A stretch of 64,000 nt of DNA from Thermoplasmata archaeon. Lineage in GTDB: Archaea > Thermoplasmatota > Thermoplasmata > Methanomassiliicoccales > Methanomethylophilaceae. The translations under genes and the position numbers were made by a program. The number at the start of each line of letters is the position of its first letter. Positions within the stretch are counted from its first letter, which is position 1. Of the stretch, positions 48,304 to 56,791 are shown in pieces. The stretch lies in assembly GCA_015063225.1 (NCBI GenBank), contig SUSU01000002.1:1-64000 (forward strand), read 5' to 3'. The notes under the pieces were generated by a model. The model was not told the DNA's origin. It saw nothing but the letters and a program-made list of their open reading frames with translations, and did no database searches.

Positions 48304-49935
48304 TCAATGTGATGTCGGTTCGAAGCACAGCAGGCCCCTCAGCCCCTCGATTACAGAGGGGTCGTCGATGGCGCGGGAGAGGTCGTCGTAATCCTTGAAC
48401 GGACGCTCGCGGACAAGGGTGACCGCCCTCTTCTTACCGATCCCGGGAAGGGCGGACAGGGCTGACATGGGGAGGTTGTTGATGTCGAAGGGGTAGGTGA
48501 GTCCGGTGACGGAGCGGTACCCCCAGTCGGTGACGATGACATCGTAACCGGTGTCGAGGGGGACCTTGTAGGGTATCCCCACGAGGATCGGATACGAACC
48601 GGGCTGGCGGCCGAATGTGGTGTTCCCGTCGTGGATCTCCGCATACACGTTCTTCAGCACGGTTCCTGCGGGCATGCAGCGTTCGAGCATCGGGCGGTCG
48701 ATCTCCTCGCGCACCGTCTCCTTGAATTTCTTGAAGCGGTTGGTATCCACGCGGACGTTGAAAGGTCTTCTAGAGTCGATGACTTGGCGGATGTTTATGC
48801 GCCTGACCATGAGCCCTTCGTCAAGGAGTTCGTGGAGAAGAGCCAGATCCATTTTGTATGTGGCGTCTGTCTCGCCGTCGAGGCCGCAGATGAGGTTGAT
48901 TCCGGGGAGTACCTTCGGGAGTCCCTCCTCTCCTCTGGCGCCTCCGGCGCGGTTCACTATCCTCACGGCCTCCTTCAGCTGTTCGGCGGAGGCGTTCAGG
49001 TTGTTGGCCTCCTTTACGGCGGGGTCGGCGGATTCCAGGCCCATGGCGAGGACGTTGCCGGAGGAGCAGCAGTCCGCGAGGATGCGGACGATCTCCTCGG
49101 ATTCCTCGGGGTATGTGGCGATGACTGCGGGATCGGCGTTGTCCACGCAGAGACATGTGAAATCCAGGGCCTTCAGCCCCTCGAAGAGCTCCCTGACCAG
49201 GTCGGGACGGGGCCTCGGACAGGCCGAATCGGGGTTCGCACCGTAGCTGACGATGCATGTCTGGCCGCCGATGCGCACGTTCCTGACGCCCAGTTCCCTG
49301 AGACGGGCGGCCTCCTCCAGGATATCCTTGGGGGACCTCATGAGCGGTCTGCCCTTGGAGGGTTCGATGCAGAAGGAGCATCCGCCGACGGACCAGCGGT
49401 GGCAGCCACGGTAGGACTCGATCTCCACCATCAGCGGTTCGGGGAAGTCCTGGTGGGATGTTACGATGTCCGCCCCGAGGACCATCCAGCGGTTCCATTC
49501 GTCTATTGTGCGGAGCCTCTCGCCCACCTCGAGGCCCATGAGGCCGTCGTAGAGGGAGGCCGCGAGGTCCCTTGCGATGCGGAAATCGAAAGCGTCCGCG
49601 TCCGGGGAGAATGCAGCGGAACCGCCAATCATCTTCCATCCTTTCAGACGAGGAGCCAGATTGCGGAGTTCCTTACCTGACATCGGCATGGAGCGGAGGT
49701 ATTTCCCGGGCACTGTGTTGCCTGAGAGGACCACGGAGACGTCGGCTTCGGGAGGTTCGGTGCCCTTGCGGAGCATGTCGACCGTGATGTATTCCACCTC
49801 GGCCCCCGCATCCTTGGCGGCACCGGCTACCGCCCTAATCATCGGGGAGATGTACGGAGGGACACCGAGTGCTGCGGGGTCGTCGATATATCCGTCGATG
49901 ACGGCGACCTTCGGAATCCTGCTCCTTCTGCCCAT
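48304..49935 (-). CDS. Radical SAM protein (COG1031-like) with C-terminal helix-hairpin-helix
   Basis: YRGCHRWSVGGCSFC cluster motif, IGGQT; C-terminal LSALPGIGKKRAVTLVRERPF. Confidence 0.85.
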   Translation of the reverse strand: MGRRSRIPKVAVIDGYIDDPAALGVPPYISPMIRAVAGAAKDAGAEVEYITVDMLRKGTEPPEADVSVVLSGNTVPGKYLRSMPMSGKELRNLAPRLKGWKMIGGSAAFSPDADAFDFRIARDLAASLYDGLMGLEVGERLRTIDEWNRWMVLGADIVTSHQDFPEPLMVEIESYRGCHRWSVGGCSFCIEPSKGRPLMRSPKDILEEAARLRELGVRNVRIGGQTCIVSYGANPDSACPRPRPDLVRELFEGLKALDFTCLCVDNADPAVIATYPEESEEIVRILADCCSSGNVLAMGLESADPAVKEANNLNASAEQLKEAVRIVNRAGGARGEEGLPKVLPGINLICGLDGETDATYKMDLALLHELLDEGLMVRRINIRQVIDSRRPFNVRVDTNRFKKFKETVREEIDRPMLERCMPAGTVLKNVYAEIHDGNTTFGRQPGSYPILVGIPYKVPLDTGYDVIVTDWGYRSVTGLTYPFDINNLPMSALSALPGIGKKRAVTLVRERPFKDYDDLSRAIDDPSVIEGLRGLLCFEPTSH

Positions 49936-49995
49936 GTTTCCTCATGTTCGAATCAGTTTTTATATCCCTTGTCGGAGGGTCTTTCGGTTCGTAAA

Positions 49996-50078
49996 TACGA
50001 ATTTCGTAGAAAACACTACGAATCCCTCAGAAATCCGCGCCTATGCGCGGGAATCGTAGCAATCCTACGAATTCCGTA
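49996..50078. promoter_or_regulatory. Cluster of TACGAAT inverted/direct repeats upstream of malic enzyme
   Basis: TACGAATTTCGTA (49996-50008), CTACGAATCCC (50016-50026), GGGAATCGTAG (50049-50059), CTACGAATTCCGTA (50065-50078), with CCGCGC-CTAT-GCGCGG in the centre. Confidence 0.65.
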
Positions 50079-50170
50079 ATAGCACTTTCCCAACTTGTTA
50101 AATACGTTGGGTCTATCGCGGATTAAATAAAAACTCGCGGGCGCGATTAGGTGCCCCGGAGGTCGGTTAT

Positions 50171-51544
50171 ATGGCTGATTCCAAGAAGACTGTCAAGAAG
50201 CTTTCGGATGCTGAGATCAAGGAAATGCTCGAGCGCGCCAAGAAGCCCGGAAAGGACGCCATGGTAATGCACAAGTACTACGGCGGAAAGATCGAGACCG
50301 CGCCCAAGGCCTGCATCAGGAACTTCGACGATTTCTCCATCTGGTATTCCCCCGGCGTCGCCGAGCCCTGCAAGGACATCGCCGCCAACCCCGACATGGT
50401 CTACGAGCACACCTGCAAGTGGAACACCGTCGCCGTCGTCTCCGACGGAACCCGCGTCCTCGGTCTCGGCGACATCGGACCCGAGGCCGCCATGCCCGTC
50501 ATGGAGGGAAAGGCCATGCTGTTCAAGTACCTCGGCGGCGTGGACTGCGTCCCGATCTGCCTCGACACCAAGGACCCCGACAAGATTATCGAGACCGTCA
50601 GGCTCATCGCCCCCTCCTTCGGAGGTATCAACCTCGAGGACATCTCCAACCCCAAGTGCTTCGACATCCTCGACGAGCTCCGCAGGGACTGCAAGATCCC
50701 CGTATGGCATGACGACCAGCAGGGTACCGCCACTGTCGAGGTCGCCGGTGCCATCAACGCCATGAAGCTCGTCGGCAAGAAACTCGACGAGGCCCAGGTC
50801 ACCGTCATCGGTGCCGGAGCCGCTTCAATCGCCATCTCGCGCCTGCTCCTCGCCACCGGATTCAAGCCCCAGAACCTCTGCATGTGCGACTCCACCGGTA
50901 TCCTCAATATGGACCGTACCGACCTCGACAACCCCAAGGGCTACCACAAGAAGGTCATCGCCGAGAAGACCAACGGAGCCGGCAAGAAGGGCGGAATGAA
51001 GGAGGCCATCAAGGGCGCCGACATCGTCATCGCCGCCTCCAAGCCCGGGCCCGGCACCATCCCCGCCGAGTACCTCGACTCCATGGCCGACGACGGTATC
51101 GTCTTCGCCACCGCCAACCCCGTCCCCGAGGTATGGCCCTGGGAGGCCAAGGAGCACGGCGTCAGGATCTTCGCCACCGGCAGGTCCGACTTCCCCAACC
51201 AGGTCAACAACTCCATGGGATTCCCCGCCATCTTCCGCGGTGTTCTCGACGTCCGCGCCAAGACCATCACCGACGAGATGTGCATCGCCGCGGCCACCGA
51301 GCTCGCCAAGTGCGCCGAGGAGAAGGGACTCACCGAGGACTACATCGTCCCCAGCATGTCCGAGGAGGAGGTCTTCCCCAGGGAGGCCGCCGCCGTCGCC
51401 GTCCAGGCCTGCAAGCAGGGCGTCGCCCGCCTGAAGACCACCTATGAGGAGGAGCAGGAGAGGGCCGCCGCCATCATCAGCCGCTCCAGGCGCCTCACCG
51501 CCGACATGATGAAGCAGGGATACATCAGGCCCTACGTCGAGTGA
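50171..51544 (+). CDS. maeB: Malic enzyme
   Basis: YSPGVAEPC, DDQQGTA, GAGAASIAIS, NPVPEVWP. Confidence 0.94.
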   Translation: MADSKKTVKKLSDAEIKEMLERAKKPGKDAMVMHKYYGGKIETAPKACIRNFDDFSIWYSPGVAEPCKDIAANPDMVYEHTCKWNTVAVVSDGTRVLGLGDIGPEAAMPVMEGKAMLFKYLGGVDCVPICLDTKDPDKIIETVRLIAPSFGGINLEDISNPKCFDILDELRRDCKIPVWHDDQQGTATVEVAGAINAMKLVGKKLDEAQVTVIGAGAASIAISRLLLATGFKPQNLCMCDSTGILNMDRTDLDNPKGYHKKVIAEKTNGAGKKGGMKEAIKGADIVIAASKPGPGTIPAEYLDSMADDGIVFATANPVPEVWPWEAKEHGVRIFATGRSDFPNQVNNSMGFPAIFRGVLDVRAKTITDEMCIAAATELAKCAEEKGLTEDYIVPSMSEEEVFPREAAAVAVQACKQGVARLKTTYEEEQERAAAIISRSRRLTADMMKQGYIRPYVE

Positions 51545-51563
51545 GACGGAAACACATTTCCCA

Positions 51564-51590
51564 GGGGGGCTTCGGCCCCCCTTTCAATTT
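51564..51590 (+). terminator. Stem-loop with TTCG tetraloop after malic enzyme
   Basis: GGGGGGC-TTCG-GCCCCCC-TTTCAATTT. Confidence 0.65.
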
Positions 51591-51595
51591 ACAGA

Positions 51596-52588
51596 GTGTG
51601 TCCTGTGGTCTCCGTATCCATCGTAATCCCTGTTTTCAACGGTTCGAAGTACATCGAGCAGTGCGCAGGATTCATCGGAGCACAGACCTTCAAGGACACT
51701 GAGATAATCTTCGCCGTCGACGTCAAGAGCACCGACGGTTCCGTGGAGATCGCTGAGAAAGCAACAGCTTCCCTCGACAACGCTAGAGTGGTCCGCCAGA
51801 CCAACGGCGACCATCTCGCGGGCGCCCGCAACACCGGTCTCGACGATGCGCGGGGGGATTACATCTGGTTCTGCGACGTCGACGATGCGCCCAGTCCCCA
51901 CTTCGTCACCGAGATGTACGGTCTCGCTTCCGAGAACGATGCTGACATGGTCTGCTGCGGGTTCATAAACACCGGTTCCGACGGAGTCGTGAAGGAATGC
52001 CGCAACGCCGTCTGGCACACCCGCGTGCTCGGGCACGACGAGGCGTTTGCCGCCATTTCCAGGGACGAGTTCCCCGTATCCACCTGGAGCAAGCTCTTCA
52101 GGCGCCAGTTCCTGGTGGACAACAATCTCAGGTTCGAGAACTCCTTCGCGGAGGACATCATCCACACCTTCCGCGTGCTTGACTGCGCCCAGAAGGTGGT
52201 CATCTACGACAGGCCCCTCTACGCATACAGGATGACCCCCGGTTCCCTCACCCGTTCCAAGGAAAGGCGCAACATCCGCGCCCAGGCGGAACTGCAGGCC
52301 TACCGCGACGCGGATGCCGTATGCGGTGACGGCCCGGACTCGGAGGAGATCCACAAGCACAACGCCAGGCTCAGGATGCGTTCCAGCGGCCACATGGACT
52401 TGAAGGGCTTCCTGGAGTATCAGAGGTCCGAGGAGGCCCGTTTCGCCCACGAGAAGTACTTCAAAGGCACTGCCGAGGGCGGGCTTTACAGGCACTTCCC
52501 CAGGATATACTACTACACCGAACAGGTCTACTTCAAACTCGTTTACAAACGCAAAGGCAGCCGCGGCATGCCCAAGATCAAGAACTGA
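51596..52588 (+). CDS. GT2-family glycosyltransferase
   Basis: VSIVIPVFNGSKYIEQC, ARNTGLDDARGDYIWFCDVDD. Confidence 0.9.
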   Translation: MCPVVSVSIVIPVFNGSKYIEQCAGFIGAQTFKDTEIIFAVDVKSTDGSVEIAEKATASLDNARVVRQTNGDHLAGARNTGLDDARGDYIWFCDVDDAPSPHFVTEMYGLASENDADMVCCGFINTGSDGVVKECRNAVWHTRVLGHDEAFAAISRDEFPVSTWSKLFRRQFLVDNNLRFENSFAEDIIHTFRVLDCAQKVVIYDRPLYAYRMTPGSLTRSKERRNIRAQAELQAYRDADAVCGDGPDSEEIHKHNARLRMRSSGHMDLKGFLEYQRSEEARFAHEKYFKGTAEGGLYRHFPRIYYYTEQVYFKLVYKRKGSRGMPKIKN

Positions 52589-52709
52589 TTGTGTTCGTTA
52601 ACGATATAAAACCTTCACTTTTTTCATTTTTTGTTATCGTCTCGGATGACGAATTCCATCCTGAGACCTCGATTCCTGTCGCGGAAACGGTGGGAAAGCC
52701 ACAAAAAAA

Positions 52710-52736
52710 GAAAAAAAAATCCCGCCCGAAGGCGGG
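52710..52736 (-). terminator. Stem-loop with TTCG loop and T-tract for the EF-1beta operon (minus strand)
   Basis: Minus strand CCCGCC-TTCG-GGCGGG-ATTTTTTTTTC. Confidence 0.7.
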
Positions 52737-52750
52737 TGGATTGTAAGGTT

Positions 52751-53023
52751 TCAGATGCTGGTGGTGGAGACGCACTCGATGCCGTCGACTCCGGGGATGG
52801 AGCGGAGGGCGTTCTCGAGCTTCTCACCGATGCCCTCGATGTCGTCGATGATGAAGGTGGCGGTGACTTTCATCATTCCGAAGACGAAGGGCTTGATGCC
52901 GGTCTCGTCCTTCTGGACGGCGACGCCCTCGGGGACGACCTCGGGGACCTTGGCGAGGATGACGTTGACGTCGGCCTCGTCGCCGGCAGGCAGGATGTCG
53001 TAAACGGAGTAGAACTGGACCAT
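52751..53023 (-). CDS. ef1b: Elongation factor 1-beta
   Basis: IKPFVFGMMKVTATFIIDDIEGIGEKLENALRSIPGVDGIE. Confidence 0.93.
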   Translation of the reverse strand: MVQFYSVYDILPAGDEADVNVILAKVPEVVPEGVAVQKDETGIKPFVFGMMKVTATFIIDDIEGIGEKLENALRSIPGVDGIECVSTTSI

Positions 53024-53032
53024 GCTCGCACC

Positions 53033-53200
53033 TCAAGGACCGAGGAATCCGCACTTGGGGCAGGTGTAGGTGACACTCTGGTCGCGGCACTGGGCGCAGC
53101 GGCCGATCTCGGCAGCGCCGCAGTTGGGGCACTGGAAGAACGTGTTGCCGTGGCCGAGGAGCCTCTTCCCGCAGGAGGAGCAAATCTTATCGTTAGCCAT
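53033..53200 (-). CDS. 55-aa double zinc-ribbon protein (HVO_2753-like; not in ORF track)
   Basis: MANDKICSSCGKRLLGHGNTFFQCPNCGAAEIGRCAQCRDQSVTYTCPKCGFLGP, four CxxC pairs, next to EF-1beta. Confidence 0.85.
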   Translation of the reverse strand: MANDKICSSCGKRLLGHGNTFFQCPNCGAAEIGRCAQCRDQSVTYTCPKCGFLGP

Positions 53201-53249
53201 GTGCGGTCGATAAGCCTCCTTATATAAAAGGGGATAGGGCGCGCGTATA

Positions 53250-53942
53250 TTACGCGCCCATATAGGGGCAAAATCGCTCCACGCTGTCGAAAAGGTCGGC
53301 TTCGACCATCGAACAGAGGGCGTGGTAGACCGGGAGGTGGAGTTCCTGCACCTTGAATGTCTCCTTCTCGCCGACGATTATGCAGGTGTCGGCGAGTCCG
53401 GGGCATTTGCCGCCCGTGCCGCCGGTGAGGGCGATGGTGTGCATCCCCCTGGCCTTGGCGGTCATGAAAGCGTAGAGTATGTTTCCGGAGTTGCCCGAGG
53501 TGGTGATCCCCAGGAACACGTCGCCCTTCCTTCCGAGCGCGTTGACGAGCTGTGCGAACATGACCTTGGGTTCGACATCGTTCGAGAATGCGGAGTTCGA
53601 GGCGTTGAATGTGGTGAGGGGTATGACGGGCAGTCCCCCCTCGAGGTTGGATGCGAGTTTCTCTCCCTCTTCTCCGTAGTTGGAACGGAGGTAGGAGTCG
53701 ACATCCGCATCGATCTTGCGCTTGAAGATGAAGGATTTGGTGAGTTCGCCGGTGATGTGGTCGGAGTCTGCAGCGCTCCCGCCGTTACCGGCGATAAGGA
53801 GCTTGTTGCCGTCGGCGAAGCATTTCTTCAGTACCTCGAATGCTTTGACGATGTCATCCTTGCTGGCCTGGAGTATGGGATACCTTTCCATGAGCTCGTC
53901 CAGCACGTCCGCGCTGGATTTGGTCTTCTTCATGCTGCCCAT
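53250..53942 (-). CDS. gmhA: SIS-domain sedoheptulose-7-phosphate isomerase-like
   Basis: LLIAGNGGSAADSDHITGELTKSF, SGNSGNIL, E/H-rich C-terminus. Confidence 0.88.
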   Translation of the reverse strand: MGSMKKTKSSADVLDELMERYPILQASKDDIVKAFEVLKKCFADGNKLLIAGNGGSAADSDHITGELTKSFIFKRKIDADVDSYLRSNYGEEGEKLASNLEGGLPVIPLTTFNASNSAFSNDVEPKVMFAQLVNALGRKGDVFLGITTSGNSGNILYAFMTAKARGMHTIALTGGTGGKCPGLADTCIIVGEKETFKVQELHLPVYHALCSMVEADLFDSVERFCPYMGA

Positions 53943-54087
53943 AGCGATTCCTCTTATGGTGGTCTATCTTCCAGGCGGTATATATTTCGTTGCGTCCGAT
54001 AATGCGGAGATTATATGAGCCAGATAAGAAAAAATCGCCATTCTGGAATCCGACATATCAAAATACGAACGGCCCCTACCCGAACGT

Positions 54088-54960
54088 ATGAAAGCATGTG
54101 CGGACTGTGCGCCCTGTCTCCTGAAAAGGGTGTTGTTCCAGTCGAGGCTGATCGGGGATGCGAACGAGTTTCGCACCATGCAGTCTGCCATGCGCACCTA
54201 TGCAGACAACTTCCGCGAAGGCGTATGTTCCGCCGAGGTCGCGACCAAGGTCCATGCTGCCGCATACGCATCGATGGAATGCGCGGATCCCTATCTCCAG
54301 CTCAAGATCGATGCCGACCGCATCGCGTCGGAGTTCATCGGGGAGGCGGAGAAGTTCATCGATTCCTCGGAGGACCGCTTCGCTGCGGCGGTGCGCGTCT
54401 GCATCATCGGTAACATCATGGATTTCGGGTCGGGGATAGCCATCGACAGGCCCGAGGAGTTCCGCAGGATGTTCGACGGCCTGCTCGCCGAGGGCATCGG
54501 TTCCGACGACACGGGCAGGTTGAGGAAGCTGGTGGACCGTTCTGAGACTATCCTCTATGCGTTCGACAACTGCGGTGAGGTCCTTTTCGACAAACTCCTC
54601 ATCCGTGAACTCAAGGCCATGAGGAAAAGGGTGGTCTGCGTGGTTCGCGGGAAGCCCATCCTCAACGACGTCGCCTATGACGATGCGGTCCGCGCCGGCG
54701 TGGACGGGGTCGCGGACAGGATAGTCTCCACGGGTGCGTTCGCTGTCGGTTTCCCAAGGGAGGTCTGCGATGACGGTCTTCGCGAGGAGATACCCCGTGC
54801 CGGGGTGATGATCGCCAAGGGGATGGCCAATTACGAGGCCCTTTCGGATTTCGACATCGGTCTGCCTGTTGCGTTTCTTCTCAGGGCGAAGTGCCCCCCG
54901 GTCTCCAGATCCCTCGGTGTCGACGTGGGGACGAACGTGGTCCGTGTCATCAGGGACTGA
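54088..54960 (+). CDS. DUF89/ARMT1-like damage-control phosphatase
   Basis: CADCAPCLLKR N-terminus, YAFDNCGEVLFDKLLIREL, VVRGKPILNDV, AKGMANYEALSD. Confidence 0.88.
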   Translation: MKACADCAPCLLKRVLFQSRLIGDANEFRTMQSAMRTYADNFREGVCSAEVATKVHAAAYASMECADPYLQLKIDADRIASEFIGEAEKFIDSSEDRFAAAVRVCIIGNIMDFGSGIAIDRPEEFRRMFDGLLAEGIGSDDTGRLRKLVDRSETILYAFDNCGEVLFDKLLIRELKAMRKRVVCVVRGKPILNDVAYDDAVRAGVDGVADRIVSTGAFAVGFPREVCDDGLREEIPRAGVMIAKGMANYEALSDFDIGLPVAFLLRAKCPPVSRSLGVDVGTNVVRVIRD

Positions 54961-55045
54961 AACGCATATCATGAGCCAGCAGTTGGACGTGATAGACGTT
55001 AAATCCGATTGACATAATCATCCATCAATCTGACGGCACCGTCAT

Positions 55046-56791
55046 GTGCGGGGATGCAGAATGTTCACGAGATTCCTTGGAAGGCGCGATTGGCTGCTCG
55101 TAGCGGCCGCCGTAATCCTTATCCTCGCACAGATCTGGATGGACCTGAGCATCCCCGAGTACATGGGGGAGATCACGGACAACATTGTCCTGAACGATAC
55201 CGACGTGGTCATCCAGAAGGGTACGGAGATGCTCATCTGTGCCCTGCTCAGTCTCGCCCTTTCCCTGGCGGCCGGGTTCGTCATCGCGAACATCTCCGCA
55301 TCGATCGGCCGCAACATGCGCGCCGCGGAGTTCGAGAGGGTTCAGTCCTTCTCGGTCACCGACATCGAGCGTTTCTCCGCCGCGAGCCTCATCACCCGTT
55401 CCACCAACGACGTCACACAGGTCCAGAACTTCATCGCCCGCGGGCTACAGGCGGCCATCAAGTGTCCGATCATGACCGTCTGGGCGGTCAGCAGGATCGT
55501 CGGGGCATCCATGGAGTGGACGCTCCTCACGGTCGCCGGCGTTCTTGTACTGACGGTCGTCATGATCCTCACCATCTACTTCACCCGTCTCAGATACAAG
55601 AGGATCCAGTGGCTGACCGACGCCATCAACCGTTCCACCCGCGAGAACCTCGAGGGGATAAGGACCATCAGGGCGTACAACGCCGAGTCCTATCAGGCGG
55701 GCAAGTTCGATGTCGCCAACGGCGACCTTCTCCGCAACAACATCTCCGCCGCGAAGTACATGTCATTCTCGTTCCCGCTCTCCTCGTCGATGACGAACTT
55801 CGTGACGCTGGGGATCTACTGGATAGGGTCGGGGCTGATTCTGTCCCTGTCCGACCAGACCGAACAGTTCCTCCTCTACTCGGACATGATCGTGTTCACC
55901 TCGTACGCCACCATGGTGCTGTCCTCTATCAACCAGTTCTTCGGCGTCCTCAGGGCGATGCCGCGCGCGATGGTCTGCTACCGGCGCATATGCGATGTCG
56001 TCAGCACCGAACCCTCGATGAAGGACGGGGACGCGGCCGTGCCGAAGAGCGGGGGGTCGGTGGAGTTCAACGACGTATCGTACACCTACCCGGGGACGTC
56101 CCGCAAGGCGCTCGAGGGGATTTCCTTCAGGGTGGAACCCGGGTCGACCTTCGCGGTCATAGGTTCCACGGGCGCGGGGAAATCCACCCTCGTGAAACTC
56201 ATCGAGAGGTTCTACGACCCCGATTCCGGTACCGTATCGGTCGATGGCGAGGATGTCAGGGAGTACCGCATGGACGACCTGCGCTCCCGCATGGGGTACG
56301 TTCCCCAGGACACGATAATCTTCTCGGGCACCGTGAGGGACAACATCGATTACGGCAGGGGTGTGCAGGACGGGTCCGACGTGACGGAGGCCATCCGCAC
56401 GGCGCAGGCCGAGGATTTCATTTCGGCGATGCCGGACGGCGTGGATTCCAAGGTCGCGCGCCGCGGCAGCAACCTGTCCGGGGGGCAGAAGCAGCGCATC
56501 TCCATCGCCCGCGCGCTCGCATCCCGCCCCGAGATCTACCTGTTCGACGACTCCTTCTCCGCCCTCGATTTCAAGACCGAGAAATCGCTCCGCGACGCGC
56601 TCCGCGCCCAAACGGGGGAGAGCACGGTCATCATAGTGGCGCAGAGGATAGGCACGGTCAGGGATGCCGATATGATTCTCGTGCTCGACCAGGGACGCAT
56701 GGTCGGGCTGGGGACGCACAAGGAACTCCTTGCTACGTGCCAGATATACCAGGACATAGCGAGATCGCAGCTTGCGGAGGAGGTGAGATGA
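55046..56791 (+). CDS. ABC exporter half-transporter, non-canonical NBD
   Basis: TM domain, GSTGAGKS, NLSGGQKQR, LFDDSFSALD (Asp at catalytic Glu), VAQRIGTV (Gln at H-loop). Confidence 0.92.
   Translation: MRGCRMFTRFLGRRDWLLVAAAVILILAQIWMDLSIPEYMGEITDNIVLNDTDVVIQKGTEMLICALLSLALSLAAGFVIANISASIGRNMRAAEFERVQSFSVTDIERFSAASLITRSTNDVTQVQNFIARGLQAAIKCPIMTVWAVSRIVGASMEWTLLTVAGVLVLTVVMILTIYFTRLRYKRIQWLTDAINRSTRENLEGIRTIRAYNAESYQAGKFDVANGDLLRNNISAAKYMSFSFPLSSSMTNFVTLGIYWIGSGLILSLSDQTEQFLLYSDMIVFTSYATMVLSSINQFFGVLRAMPRAMVCYRRICDVVSTEPSMKDGDAAVPKSGGSVEFNDVSYTYPGTSRKALEGISFRVEPGSTFAVIGSTGAGKSTLVKLIERFYDPDSGTVSVDGEDVREYRMDDLRSRMGYVPQDTIIFSGTVRDNIDYGRGVQDGSDVTEAIRTAQAEDFISAMPDGVDSKVARRGSNLSGGQKQRISIARALASRPEIYLFDDSFSALDFKTEKSLRDALRAQTGESTVIIVAQRIGTVRDADMILVLDQGRMVGLGTHKELLATCQIYQDIARSQLAEEVR

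Noticed and set aside
55054-56787. N-terminal 578 residues of the 1194-aa ORF
   Set aside because: Out-of-frame reading of the first ABC subunit; the real second subunit starts at ATG 56788.
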